Positions 16,817 through 26,259 of a stretch of DNA of 52,224 nt are shown here, piece by piece (position 1 is the stretch's first letter; every line of letters starts with the position of its first letter). The stretch is taken from assembly GCA_024274785.1 (NCBI GenBank), contig JAJSAM010000010.1, forward strand, positions 1-52,224, given 5' to 3'. The position numbers and the translations under genes are program-made. Origin of the DNA: Planctomycetota bacterium. Its GTDB lineage: Bacteria > Planctomycetota > JAJSAM01. The notes beneath the pieces were generated by a model. That model was given only the letters and a program-made list of their open reading frames with translations. It did no database searches and had not been told where the DNA came from.

Positions 16817-19491
16817 TGGCCATCGACATGAAGGTTCTCCTCAGCCGGCTGAACGAGTTTCTGAAGAGCAGTCTGACCGACGGGGCGAAGTACTGCGTGA
16901 ACCGCACCCATTACGAGGTGACGGTGGAGCACATGCTCCTTCGGATTGTGGAGAACCCGAACGCCGACATGCAGTCGATCCTGCGGCAGGTGGAGATCGA
17001 CCCGGCCAAGGTGTTGCGTGTGCTCCAGGGCGAACTGGAGGAGATGCGCCGCGGCAACACCGGCAAGCCGGTCTTCTCCCCCACCCTGCTCAAGTGGTTC
17101 GAGGAGGGGTGGACGCTCTCGGCCGCGCAATACGAGCAGAAGCAGGTCCGTTCCGGCGCACTGCTGGTCGCCCTGCTCGAGAATCCACTTCGCTTCACGT
17201 CCGCCGCCGTGGCCGACGTCTTCACCGGCATCGACCTGGCCACGCTGAAGACCGACCTGATCGACATCGTCGCCGGCAGCATCGAGGACCCGGCGGGACC
17301 GGGCAAGGCCAAGGCCGCGGCGGTGTCCGGCGGCGGCGCGCTCGAAAAGTACTGCACGAACTTCACCGAACGCGCTCGCGAGGGCAAGATCGACCCGATC
17401 TTCGGCCGTGACCGCGAGATCCGCCAGATGGTCGATATCCTGGCGCGGCGCCGGAAGAACAACCCCATCGTGGTCGGCGAGGCCGGCGTCGGCAAGACCG
17501 CCGTGGTGGAAGGCCTGGCGCTCGCTATCGTCAAGGGCGACGTGCCCGACGTGATGAAGAACGTGGACCTGTGGTGCCTGGACCTCGGCCTCCTGCAGGC
17601 CGGCGCAAGCATGAAAGGCGAATTCGAGAACCGTCTGAAGAACGTAATCGAGGCGGTGAAGAGTTCCCCGAAACCGATCATCACCTTCATCGACGAGGCC
17701 CACACCCTGATCGGGGCCGGCGGCTCCGCGGGTGGCGGCGACGCGGCGAACCTGCTGAAGCCGGCTCTGGCCCGCGGTGAGTTGCGCACCGTCGCGGCCA
17801 CCACCTGGTCGGAGTACAAGAAGTACTTCGAGAAGGATCCGGCGCTCGCCAGGCGGTTCCAGCTGGTCAAGCTCGAGGAGCCGTCGGAAGAGGACACTAC
17901 GGTGATGCTGCGCGGACTGCGTACGCGCTACGAGGAGGCGCACCACGTCCGCATCTCCGAAGAGGCGGTCAAGGCCGCCGCCCAGCTCAGTAACCGCTAC
18001 ATCTCCGGCCGCTATCTCCCGGACAAGGCGGTCGACCTGATCGACACCGCCGCGGCGCGCGTGAAGATCGGCCTGTCGAGCCGCCCCCCCGTCCTGCAGG
18101 ACGCGGAGCGGCTGATCCAGACGTTGGAGCGCGAGATCTACTCCATCGAGAAGGACCGGTCCGAAGGAATGGCCTTCGATGAGGAGCGGATCGGCGAACT
18201 CGAGGGTGAGATCGCAGCGGCGAAGGACGTCATGATCGGAATCGAAGATCGCTGGAAGGCGGAACAGGAGGTGGTGAACCGCATCCTCGACTGCCGGAAG
18301 AAGCTCTACGGCGACAAGTCGGAGGAAGCTGATGAGGGCGAGGTTGGCGAGTCCACTGATGAGGAGGCGACACCCGCTGAGCCAAGAGACGAGGCCGCAA
18401 TCAAGGCTGACCTCGACGCCGCCAACCAGGAACTGGATGAGCTGCAGAGTACCGATCCGCTGATCTCCGTGGATGTAACCCCGGAAGTCATCGGCCAGGT
18501 GGTGAGCGACTGGACCGGCATTCCGCTCGGCAAGATGGTCAGCGACGAGGCCGGCGCGGTGCTGAGTCTGAAGGACACCCTCGCCGAGCGGATCATGGGG
18601 CAGGATGCCGCCCTGGAAGCCATCGCGCAGGGTATCAGCGCGAGCAAGGCCGGCGTCGGCAACCCGGATACCCCCATCGGTGTTTTCCTCCTGGTGGGAC
18701 CGAGCGGAGTAGGGAAGACCGAAACGGGCCTGGGCCTGGCCGACCAGTTGTTCGGCGGCGAGCGCTTCATCTGCACGATCAACATGTCGGAGTTCCAGGA
18801 GAAACACACCGTCTCCCGGCTGATCGGTTCGCCCCCCGGTTACGTGGGCTACGGAGAGGGCGGCGTGCTGACCGAGGCGGTCCGCCAGCGCCCCTACTCG
18901 GTGGTGCTCCTCGATGAATGCGAGAAGGCCGACCCCGAGGTGCTGAACCTCTTCTACCAGGTGTTCGACAAGGGAATGCTCAGTGACGGCGAAGGCCGGA
19001 TCATCGACTTCAAGAACACGGTCGTCCTCCTGACCAGCAACCTGGCCACCGACACCATCACCGAACTGGGACAGAGCCCGGTACCGCCGGATACGGACGA
19101 AATCGTCAGCGCGATCCGGCCGGAGCTCTCCGCGCACTTCAAGCCGGCCCTGCTCGGCCGGATGACGATCGTGCCGTTCCTTCCGATCAACATCGATGCC
19201 ATGAAGATGATCGTCGGCCTGAAACTGAACAAGGTCGGCAAGCGGCTCGACGACAGCCATCGCATGAAATTCACCTACGACGATGCAGTGGTGGAGAGCA
19301 TTGCCGAGCGCTGCACCGAGGTCGAAACGGGCGCACGGAACATTGATCACATCATGAGTGGAACTCTCCTGCCGGAAATCTCCCGGGAGATCCTCGGAAA
19401 GATGGCCGAAGAGGACCTGCCGGAGCGGCTGCACGTGGGACTGGACGCGGAAGGGAACTTCACCTATGAGTTCACCGGTGGAGGAGAATAG
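16816..19491 (+). CDS. clpV: ClpV (TssH), AAA+ sheath-recycling ATPase
   Basis: ClpV disassembles contracted TssBC sheaths. The 891-residue product has the Clp-N repeat domain (residues 1-160), a first AAA+ module with Walker A GEAGVGKT at 221-228, a coiled-coil middle domain interrupted by an acidic stretch (about 500-530), and a second AAA+ module with Walker A GPSGVGKT at 628-635 and sensor/Walker B residues (VVLLDECEKA). Length and the N-terminal domain place it in ClpV rather than ClpB. It is the last gene of the block. Canonical TssC has the matching recognition helix. Confidence 0.97.
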   Translation: MAIDMKVLLSRLNEFLKSSLTDGAKYCVNRTHYEVTVEHMLLRIVENPNADMQSILRQVEIDPAKVLRVLQGELEEMRRGNTGKPVFSPTLLKWFEEGWTLSAAQYEQKQVRSGALLVALLENPLRFTSAAVADVFTGIDLATLKTDLIDIVAGSIEDPAGPGKAKAAAVSGGGALEKYCTNFTERAREGKIDPIFGRDREIRQMVDILARRRKNNPIVVGEAGVGKTAVVEGLALAIVKGDVPDVMKNVDLWCLDLGLLQAGASMKGEFENRLKNVIEAVKSSPKPIITFIDEAHTLIGAGGSAGGGDAANLLKPALARGELRTVAATTWSEYKKYFEKDPALARRFQLVKLEEPSEEDTTVMLRGLRTRYEEAHHVRISEEAVKAAAQLSNRYISGRYLPDKAVDLIDTAAARVKIGLSSRPPVLQDAERLIQTLEREIYSIEKDRSEGMAFDEERIGELEGEIAAAKDVMIGIEDRWKAEQEVVNRILDCRKKLYGDKSEEADEGEVGESTDEEATPAEPRDEAAIKADLDAANQELDELQSTDPLISVDVTPEVIGQVVSDWTGIPLGKMVSDEAGAVLSLKDTLAERIMGQDAALEAIAQGISASKAGVGNPDTPIGVFLLVGPSGVGKTETGLGLADQLFGGERFICTINMSEFQEKHTVSRLIGSPPGYVGYGEGGVLTEAVRQRPYSVVLLDECEKADPEVLNLFYQVFDKGMLSDGEGRIIDFKNTVVLLTSNLATDTITELGQSPVPPDTDEIVSAIRPELSAHFKPALLGRMTIVPFLPINIDAMKMIVGLKLNKVGKRLDDSHRMKFTYDDAVVESIAERCTEVETGARNIDHIMSGTLLPEISREILGKMAEEDLPERLHVGLDAEGNFTYEFTGGGE

Positions 19492-19683
19492 AGCTGATCA
19501 GACTGCACCCCGGATTCTGTGCATCGTCCTCCCCGCGGGGGAGACCGGCGATTCAGGGAGGCGGCGCGGACAGGACGAAGCCCGTCCTTCCGAGCCGGGA
19601 TCTGGTTGGCCCGGTACGGGTCGACACTCGTGAGCCAGGGACGGACGGGTTGATGGAATGGACGGCGAAGACGGGAGATCCTG
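19492..19683 (+). other. clpV-vgrG intergenic region with two hairpins
   Basis: This 192-base gap holds no gene. It contains two short perfect hairpins: CTCCCC/GGGGAG around a three-base loop (19529-19543) and AGGACG/CGTCCT around a five-base loop (19572-19588). Neither has a T-tract. They may reduce readthrough from the structural operon into vgrG, or be chance pairing in GC-rich DNA. Confidence 0.4.
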
Positions 19684-22062
19684 ATGCCTGAGATCATCCG
19701 CAGAGCAAACGAAGCCGACGTCACGTTCCACAACGAGACGTACGAAACCGGGGACCTGAAGGTCGTCCGCTTCGAAGGCACGGAGGGAATCTCCGAGCTC
19801 TATCGATTCGTGCTCGAGGTGTCGACGGACGACCCCAACCTGGACCTCGGCACACTGGTGGGAAAACCCGGGGCCCTGCTCATCCGCGGCGTCGGCGATG
19901 TCCGGCGGGTCATGGGACAGGTGGCGCGGGCGGAGCACGCCGGGGTCGGGGTGAACCAGGCCCGCTACGTGCTCGAGATCGTGCCCTCGGTGTGGTACCT
20001 GACGCTGCGTCAGACCTGCCGGATGTTCTTCGAGATGAAGGCTGGCGATATCATCAGCCAGGTCCTCGCCGATGCCGGCATCCCCAGCAACGGTTTCGAT
20101 ATCCAAGCCAGCCATTGCCAGACCCGGGAATACTGCGTCCAGTACCGCGAATCCGACTGGGACTTCATCTGCCGGCTCATGGAAGAGGAGGGGATCTTCT
20201 ACTTCTTCAAGCACGAGGAAGACGGCGAAGTGCTGACCGCCGGAGCCGTGCAGTCGATCCCGGTGCCTATCGCCGACCCGTCCGACGTGAAGTTCCACGA
20301 CGCCTTCGGGCACCAGCAGGACGATGAAGTCGTCCACTCCTTCCGGTTCTCGCAGTCCATCCGGCCCGCGGGCTTCACGCATACCGACTACGACTTCAAG
20401 AAACCCAAGCTGAACCTTCAGACGAACTCCGAGGCGGATTCGGCGATCCACTCGAACCTGCAGATCTTCGACTATCCCGGCGCCTACGTGGCGAAGGACG
20501 CCGGGGATCCTTTCGCGCAGCACCGGATCGAGGAATTGCGCGCCTTCGCCCTGCGCGGATTCGGCGAAGGCAACGTGAAGCGACTTACGCCGGGCTTCAA
20601 GGTCACCTTCGAGGATCACGCCCGTGACGACCTGAACCGCGAATACCTGATCACGCGGGTCGTGCACCGGGGAACCAGTTCCGCCGCCGCCGAGGAGGAG
20701 GGGGGCGGCGGAAACGACAGCTACCTGAACACCTTCGAGGTGATTCCCTCCGACGTGCCCTTCCGCCCCGCGCGGATCACCCCCCGGCCGGTGGTCCACG
20801 GAGTGCAGACCGCCGTGGTCGCCGGTGCTTCCGGCGAGGAGATCTACACCGACGAATTCGGCCGCGTAAAGGTCCGCTTTCACTGGGACCGCGCCGGCGA
20901 CTACGGAGAAAACAGCTCCTGCTGGATACGGGTCAGCCAGGCATTCGCGGGTGGACAGTACGGCGCGATCTTCACTCCGCGAGTGGGCCAGGAAGTCATC
21001 GTGGAGTTCATCGAGGGGAATCCGGATCGCCAGATCATCACCGGACGGGTCTACAACGCGGAACAGAAGGTCCCCTACCCCCTCCCGGACGAGAAGACCA
21101 AGTCCACGATCAAGACCAATTCCTCCACGGGTGGCGGCGGCTTCAACGAGATCCGCTTCGAGGACAAGGCCGGCGAAGAACAGCTCTTCATCCATGCCCA
21201 GAAAGAGATGGACATGAGGGTGCTGAACGACCGGCGGGAGTGGATCGGCAACGACCGCGCCCTGATCGTGGAGAACGACCGCAAGACCGGCGTCGCCAAC
21301 GACGACGAGCTGACGGTCTCCCGGGACCGGAAGGAGCAGGTCGACCGGGACCTGGCGGTCACCGCGGGGCGGGACCTCTCGCAGGACGTGGGCCGGGACC
21401 ACAATCTGAAAGTCGGTGGAAAGCAGGCGATCAAGGTCTCCGAGAGCTATTCCCACGATGTCGGTGGAGACGTGATCGAGAAGTACGGCGGGGCCCAGAG
21501 CACGGATGTGACCACCGATGTGTACATCAAGGGCGGGGTGAACGTCGTCATCGAGGCCGGCGTGCAGCTCACCTTGAAGGTCGGCGCCAATTTCGTCAGC
21601 ATCGGCGCGGCCGGCGTGGACATCGTCGGCACGATGGTGAACATCAACAGCGGCGGCTCGGCGGGCAGCGGCAGCGCCGGCTCACCGGTCTCCCCGGCGG
21701 CCCCGGCGACGCCCGGAGAGGTGCCGGAAGCGGGGGACGATGAGCCCGGCACCAGCCCGACGTTCAGCGGCGGCGCGGAGGTCACCGACCCCCTCGAACT
21801 CCAGACTCTCAATGCTCCCTGGCACAATGAGAGTGCGGAGCACCAGGGCGAGGATCAGAAGACCTGGGTCGAGATCGAACTCCTCGACGGGAACGACGAG
21901 CCGGTCAGCGGAGAGAAGTACCGGATCATCCTCCCGGACGGAGAGACGGTGGACGAAGGCACCCTCGGCTCCGATGGCAAGAAGAAGATCGACAACATCG
22001 ACCCTGGACAGTGCCGGGTCATCTTCCCCGACCTGGACGCCAACACCTGGGAGAAGATCTAG
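19684..22062 (+). CDS. vgrG: VgrG (TssI) spike with transthyretin-like C-terminal extension
   Basis: VgrG trimers form the T6SS puncturing spike. The 792-residue product has the gp27-like base, the gp5/OB region (YTDEFGRVKVRFHWD near residue 385, then a GQEVIVEFIEGNPDRQIITG block) and a beta-helical needle of repeated short strands (about 500-670). A low-complexity Gly/Ser/Pro linker (about 655-690) leads to a C-terminal beta domain (about 720-792) resembling transthyretin/carboxypeptidase-regulatory modules. Such extensions are known to recruit effectors in other VgrG proteins. The next gene starts immediately after the stop, followed by a protease-like gene, so this VgrG probably carries that cargo. 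No PAAR protein is encoded nearby. Confidence 0.95.
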   Translation: MPEIIRRANEADVTFHNETYETGDLKVVRFEGTEGISELYRFVLEVSTDDPNLDLGTLVGKPGALLIRGVGDVRRVMGQVARAEHAGVGVNQARYVLEIVPSVWYLTLRQTCRMFFEMKAGDIISQVLADAGIPSNGFDIQASHCQTREYCVQYRESDWDFICRLMEEEGIFYFFKHEEDGEVLTAGAVQSIPVPIADPSDVKFHDAFGHQQDDEVVHSFRFSQSIRPAGFTHTDYDFKKPKLNLQTNSEADSAIHSNLQIFDYPGAYVAKDAGDPFAQHRIEELRAFALRGFGEGNVKRLTPGFKVTFEDHARDDLNREYLITRVVHRGTSSAAAEEEGGGGNDSYLNTFEVIPSDVPFRPARITPRPVVHGVQTAVVAGASGEEIYTDEFGRVKVRFHWDRAGDYGENSSCWIRVSQAFAGGQYGAIFTPRVGQEVIVEFIEGNPDRQIITGRVYNAEQKVPYPLPDEKTKSTIKTNSSTGGGGFNEIRFEDKAGEEQLFIHAQKEMDMRVLNDRREWIGNDRALIVENDRKTGVANDDELTVSRDRKEQVDRDLAVTAGRDLSQDVGRDHNLKVGGKQAIKVSESYSHDVGGDVIEKYGGAQSTDVTTDVYIKGGVNVVIEAGVQLTLKVGANFVSIGAAGVDIVGTMVNINSGGSAGSGSAGSPVSPAAPATPGEVPEAGDDEPGTSPTFSGGAEVTDPLELQTLNAPWHNESAEHQGEDQKTWVEIELLDGNDEPVSGEKYRIILPDGETVDEGTLGSDGKKKIDNIDPGQCRVIFPDLDANTWEKI

Positions 22063-22689
22063 ATGCCTCAGCACACGGTGAGCCTGGGGGAGTCGGTTTC
22101 GAAGATCGCCGCCGACAACAAGCTCGCGGACTACCGGGAGATCTGGAACCACCCCAGCAACCGCTCGTTCGCGAACGGCCGCGACCCGAACCTCCTCTAC
22201 CCCGGCGATGAGCTGTTCGTCCCCGAGCAGCGGCAGAAGGACCTGATCGCGAGCACCGGGATGACACACCAGTTCCGGAAGAAGGTGCCGAGGAACAGGA
22301 TCCGCCTGCAGATGCTCGACGGCAACATGAACCCGATCGCCGAGGCGGACTACACCCTGACGGTCGGAGACGACACCTACACCGGCAAGACCGACGACGA
22401 GGGCCGGATCATGAAGGACATGGCGGTGGATGTGGATTCGGGCACCCTGGAGTTCGGTGGACGGACGATCGAATTGGAGATTGGAAGCCTGGCCCCGCTC
22501 GACAAGGTGGAGGGGATTCAAGCCCGTCTCCAGAATCTCGGCTATGCGGTCGAGGCCGTGGACGGCGATGGCTCCACCGACGCCTACAAGGACGCCGTCA
22601 AGGCCTTCCAGGCGGATCACAAGTTGTCGGTGGACGGCATTGTGGGCCCGAGAACCCGGGGCAAGCTCAAAGACTTCTACGGCTGCTGA
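22063..22689 (+). CDS. LysM / beta-domain / peptidoglycan-binding protein, T6SS cargo operon
   Basis: The 208-residue protein starts directly after the vgrG stop. Residues about 1-55 look like a LysM module (HTVSLGESVSKIAADNKL ... LLYPGDELFVP). The middle (about 80-145) is a beta domain similar in style to the VgrG extension. The C-terminus (about 150-208) is a PG_binding_1 domain (IQARLQNLGYAVEAVDGDG, then VDGIVGPRTRGKL). There is no signal peptide, as expected for a protein loaded on the spike in the cytoplasm. It is probably an adaptor or cell-wall-targeting component delivered with VgrG. It has no hydrolase active site, so it is unlikely to be a lytic effector alone. Confidence 0.85.
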   Translation: MPQHTVSLGESVSKIAADNKLADYREIWNHPSNRSFANGRDPNLLYPGDELFVPEQRQKDLIASTGMTHQFRKKVPRNRIRLQMLDGNMNPIAEADYTLTVGDDTYTGKTDDEGRIMKDMAVDVDSGTLEFGGRTIELEIGSLAPLDKVEGIQARLQNLGYAVEAVDGDGSTDAYKDAVKAFQADHKLSVDGIVGPRTRGKLKDFYGC

Positions 22690-22701
22690 TCAGGAGGCGT
22701 G

Positions 22702-24771
22702 ATGGGACTGAGAGTCGCACCGAACCTCGATAACACGATCGCCAGCCGATTCGAGTACGAGCTGAAAATCGTCTATCTGGGCCACGAGGTCCTGAAGACG
22801 GACCCGGATGATCCGGAGTTCAACGAAAAGTACCGCTGCGTTTTCCGGCTGAACGAGGTGGCGGGAGACCGCAAGGTCGAGGCGGACGAAGAGGTCCTCA
22901 GCAAGGACAAGGACAAGAACTGGCAGATCGTGGTCCGTGACAACCACGCCCTTCACAAGCAGGACGAGGATCTGCTCGGCTCCGCCGGCGACACGAAATC
23001 GAAGCCGGCGAACTATGCGTCGCGCAAGTGGGTGCGCGACATCCGCCCCGCCGTCCCCTTCCGGGTCGAGGTGAAGAAGAAGGAGGGCGACACCGAGGTC
23101 GATATCGAGAACGACGAGCTCCTCATCGGCTGGAAGGTGCTCGACCCCGAGGAGGAGTACGCGGCCATCGACAAGGCGCGCAACCCGGGGCAGCCCAAGC
23201 AGTGGATCAAGGACTTCTTCAAGACCTACCAGCGGGTAACCAACAGCGACACGGAGCAGGGTGATGACGACTGCTCCGATCAGTTCGACGGCGCCCGGAA
23301 ACGCGATTCGGTGCTGCAGGCGACGAAGCTCCTGTACGAGGCGCCGTTCAATGCTTCCTCCCCGAAGCCGCTCCATGGCGGGGATGAGCGCAACGAGGCG
23401 AAGAGCAAGGTCGTTCCGGACAAGGACGACGCTAAGCTCGGCGTCTCCGAGGTCTTCTTCTTCCCTCCTCCCATCGGCGGCGACAATTACACGTTCGAAC
23501 TCACGCTCCTGCCGAAGAAGGGCGCGGCCCGGAAGTTCAAGAACTCCGCGGGCAAGGTCGTCGAGAAGTACGAGACCATTCCGTTCACGATGTGGCGTGA
23601 AGTCACGATCGACCTCATGGTCACGTTCGACCCCGTGGACGAGGCGTACATCAACTGGGACGATGTCACGAACGTCTACCACGCCGCCTTCGTGAAGATC
23701 GTCAAGCCGGAGGGTTCCGACCACGTCGTGAAGTACAACGAGACCGTCTGGAAGCAGGTGGTGAAGGACTACTACCGCAACGACGTGGGCAACCCGAACG
23801 CCACCACCGTGAACAACAACGATCACTACGACTTTCGCAACTACATGCTTCCCACCTATCCCGGCGCATCTCTCCCCGCCAGCGACCGCGACTCCTCCGA
23901 TCCCACGTTGCCGAGTTCCGACTGGTGCTGGACCCACGGCGAGGGCCTGGCGAAGAAGTTCCTCGCTCGCGCCTATGGAGAGAAGGGCAAGGACAACCCC
24001 CGGAGCACGGACCGGAAGCAGGACAAGCAACCGGGCCTCTTCATGTTCTTCGGTAAGCACCTGCACCCGAACTCCACCGCTCTCGGCATGTATATGGGCG
24101 ACCGGGAGTTCTTCATGGTGGAGCGCGGTGACGCCACCTGTACTTTCGCCCACGAGTTGGGGCACGCCGTGTTCCTCCGCCATGCCATGGTAAGCTTCGA
24201 CGGCGCGAACAAGGTCTGCCGCGACAAGCGAAACTCAAACTGGCTGGACCACGACCAGAACGAATCCCTGATCTGCCTGATGGCCTACAACAACGACTAC
24301 TACGGCGCGGACGGCAAGACCATGCGGACTTCCAACCCGGTCTCGTGGCATTTCTGCGGCATGTGCAACCTGAAACTGCGCTTCTGGGAAACCGTGAAGA
24401 TGCAGAAGAACGTGGTGATCAAACGCAAGCTGCTCGAAGGATTGAAACCCATCAAGATCACCACCGCCGCCTACGCCGCAATCGGTGGGGCGCTCTCCAT
24501 GTCGAAGACCGGTCACCTGGATTTCGCCGCTCTGGCGGAGGGTGAGTCGTCGAACAACAACGGGGGCGGTCCCTGGCGCAAGGATCTCCGGTCCGCCAAG
24601 GGCGGCCGCTGGGTCTGCAACCGTCCGGCTCTGGCCAGATTTGTCACATACGGCGGAAGCAGTTTCAAAGGGCGCCTGCAGGGCCAGGGTGCGGGCACCG
24701 GCAGCGTGAAGATCCACTTTGAGTTCAACGGGATCAAGAGCCAGAACACAATCACCGTCAACCTGACCTGA
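22702..24771 (+). CDS. Metzincin-like zinc metalloprotease, probable T6SS effector
   Basis: The 689-residue protein contains HELGHAVFLRH at residues 484-494, which fits HExxHxxxxxH: two zinc ligands, a catalytic Glu485 and a third His at the metzincin position. The usual Gly at position 8 of that motif is Phe here. About 33 residues later, CLMAYNND places Met527 as a candidate Met-turn. There is no signal peptide or membrane segment. The N-terminal about 450 residues are unassigned and may mediate loading. AGGAGG precedes the ATG at 22702 (an adjacent GTG at 22699 is too close). Position directly behind vgrG and the LysM protein indicates a T6SS-delivered protease. Substrate and target compartment are unknown. 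Confidence 0.8.
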   Translation: MGLRVAPNLDNTIASRFEYELKIVYLGHEVLKTDPDDPEFNEKYRCVFRLNEVAGDRKVEADEEVLSKDKDKNWQIVVRDNHALHKQDEDLLGSAGDTKSKPANYASRKWVRDIRPAVPFRVEVKKKEGDTEVDIENDELLIGWKVLDPEEEYAAIDKARNPGQPKQWIKDFFKTYQRVTNSDTEQGDDDCSDQFDGARKRDSVLQATKLLYEAPFNASSPKPLHGGDERNEAKSKVVPDKDDAKLGVSEVFFFPPPIGGDNYTFELTLLPKKGAARKFKNSAGKVVEKYETIPFTMWREVTIDLMVTFDPVDEAYINWDDVTNVYHAAFVKIVKPEGSDHVVKYNETVWKQVVKDYYRNDVGNPNATTVNNNDHYDFRNYMLPTYPGASLPASDRDSSDPTLPSSDWCWTHGEGLAKKFLARAYGEKGKDNPRSTDRKQDKQPGLFMFFGKHLHPNSTALGMYMGDREFFMVERGDATCTFAHELGHAVFLRHAMVSFDGANKVCRDKRNSNWLDHDQNESLICLMAYNNDYYGADGKTMRTSNPVSWHFCGMCNLKLRFWETVKMQKNVVIKRKLLEGLKPIKITTAAYAAIGGALSMSKTGHLDFAALAEGESSNNNGGGPWRKDLRSAKGGRWVCNRPALARFVTYGGSSFKGRLQGQGAGTGSVKIHFEFNGIKSQNTITVNLT

Positions 24772-24783
24772 CAGGGCAATACG

Positions 24784-26259
24784 ATGGCAAAGCTGAGCCT
24801 GGATCTTTTTCTCGAGAAGCAGGAGTTCGTGCACGGGGAGTCGATCCGGTTTGTCGCCACCCTGACGAACCGGGGTGCCGCGCCGGTGACCATTCTCTCC
24901 CTCCAGCGCCTGTCGCGCGCGCTGCGGATCGTGGTCACGGATGCCGACGGGAAGGAGCGGAGTGCCGACGCCCTCAACCTCCTTGGTCGGGAAGGCATGC
25001 CGGCGCCGCACGTTCGCGCGTTTCCGGAGATAACCCTGGCACCCGGCCAGAAGGCAAAGGAGCCCGGCGACGTGCTCCCCTGGCTCGGTGAACTCGAGCC
25101 GGGAACCTACACGATCACGGCGTCCTACTCGCACGATCCCAACGCCTTCGCGGATTCCAATCCGGCGACGATCACGGTCAAGGCGGCCAGCCCGGCCATG
25201 GCCGCGGCCTCCCTGCCGAGCGCGGTGTTCGCCAGAGCGCCCCGTCTCTCCTCCTGGCAAAATCGTGGAGCAAAAGGGTTCACCCTGTTCCTCCTGGCGA
25301 CGAGTCCGAACGATCCCACCGTTGCCCTGGCGAACCGGCCGCTCACGACCCTCACCGGCGAGTTCGAGGTTTACCCGGCGTCGGCCAACGCCAATCCGGC
25401 CGCCGCGGACTACCTCGTGTGGATCGAGGGGGGGAACACCCTCCGTTCGCTGCGCCTGCCCGCGGAAGCCGCCCCGGACGCCCCCGTGAAAGTGCCGCTC
25501 CCGACTCCCGGCCTTTCAGTGATCGGCCGTCCGTTCTCGGACGAGTCGGGGGTGATGTGGACCGTGCTCGCCGACGCGGAGGGAACTCGCGCCACGCTCG
25601 TGAAGCTCGCCCCGGGCCTGCCCGCGAGCGCCACGCCCATCAACCCCACCCCTCCCATGAGCGGCGCAACGGAAATCCAATGGACGAGGGACGAGCAGTT
25701 GATCCTGCTCTGGACCGGCGAGAACCCCCGGGAGATCCACGGCGCACTGACCGCATTGAAGGCCCCCGCGAACCCCCTGACCGGCCGCCGCCTGTTCACC
25801 GCGCCGCAGCCGGTGATCGATCTGAAGAGCTACATGCACTACGACCAGCAACGCGAGACGTACACCCCGATGTGCATCGCGCTCTGCCGGAACGAGGCCC
25901 TCGACCTCTTCCTCACCGTGCGCGTCAACCTGGCCACCGGAGCGATGGTGAGCAAGGAGGAGTTCATCGCCGACGGCATGGGTGAACTCACCGTGCTGCA
26001 GGCGGAGGTCGATGGCGACAACCTGGTGGCGTACCTGATGACCGACCCGGACGGGAACGTCCACTACGCCCCGCCGGATCTCGCGGATACGGCGCCGGTC
26101 ATCCTCGTCGACGCCATGCCCCACCTGGATATTCCGGAAGTGCCGCTGACCACGAAGATGTACCCCCTGCTCCTCGCCGCCGGCCGCCTCGGCAACCGCC
26201 CGGGTTTCTACCTCCGCTACATCGAGGAAGGGACGCACTTCTCAACGAAGAAAATGTAG
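24784..26259 (+). CDS. Unknown protein of the vgrG operon (Ig-like N-terminus)
   Basis: This 491-residue protein starts 12 bases after the metalloprotease gene. Its first about 115 residues look like an Ig-like or BsuPI-like beta-sandwich (FVHGESIRFVATLTNRG, then an LAPGQKAKEPG/GELEPGTYTITASY pattern). The rest consists of repeated short strand-turn segments rich in Trp, Gly and Pro, suggestive of a beta-propeller. There is no signal peptide or membrane segment, so it probably stays in the cytoplasm. Candidate roles are an immunity or inhibitor protein for the upstream protease, a loading chaperone, or a second effector. The sequence does not decide among them. Confidence 0.75.
   Translation: MAKLSLDLFLEKQEFVHGESIRFVATLTNRGAAPVTILSLQRLSRALRIVVTDADGKERSADALNLLGREGMPAPHVRAFPEITLAPGQKAKEPGDVLPWLGELEPGTYTITASYSHDPNAFADSNPATITVKAASPAMAAASLPSAVFARAPRLSSWQNRGAKGFTLFLLATSPNDPTVALANRPLTTLTGEFEVYPASANANPAAADYLVWIEGGNTLRSLRLPAEAAPDAPVKVPLPTPGLSVIGRPFSDESGVMWTVLADAEGTRATLVKLAPGLPASATPINPTPPMSGATEIQWTRDEQLILLWTGENPREIHGALTALKAPANPLTGRRLFTAPQPVIDLKSYMHYDQQRETYTPMCIALCRNEALDLFLTVRVNLATGAMVSKEEFIADGMGELTVLQAEVDGDNLVAYLMTDPDGNVHYAPPDLADTAPVILVDAMPHLDIPEVPLTTKMYPLLLAAGRLGNRPGFYLRYIEEGTHFSTKKM

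Noticed and set aside
16624..19434. 936-codon minus-strand open frame opposite tssG/clpV
   Set aside because: Long only because of GC-rich third positions; opposite strand encodes a certain ClpV.
19684..26259. A PAAR-repeat spike tip gene in the vgrG operon
   Set aside because: Looked for, but no protein here shows PAAR motifs; it must be encoded elsewhere or the LysM protein may stand in.
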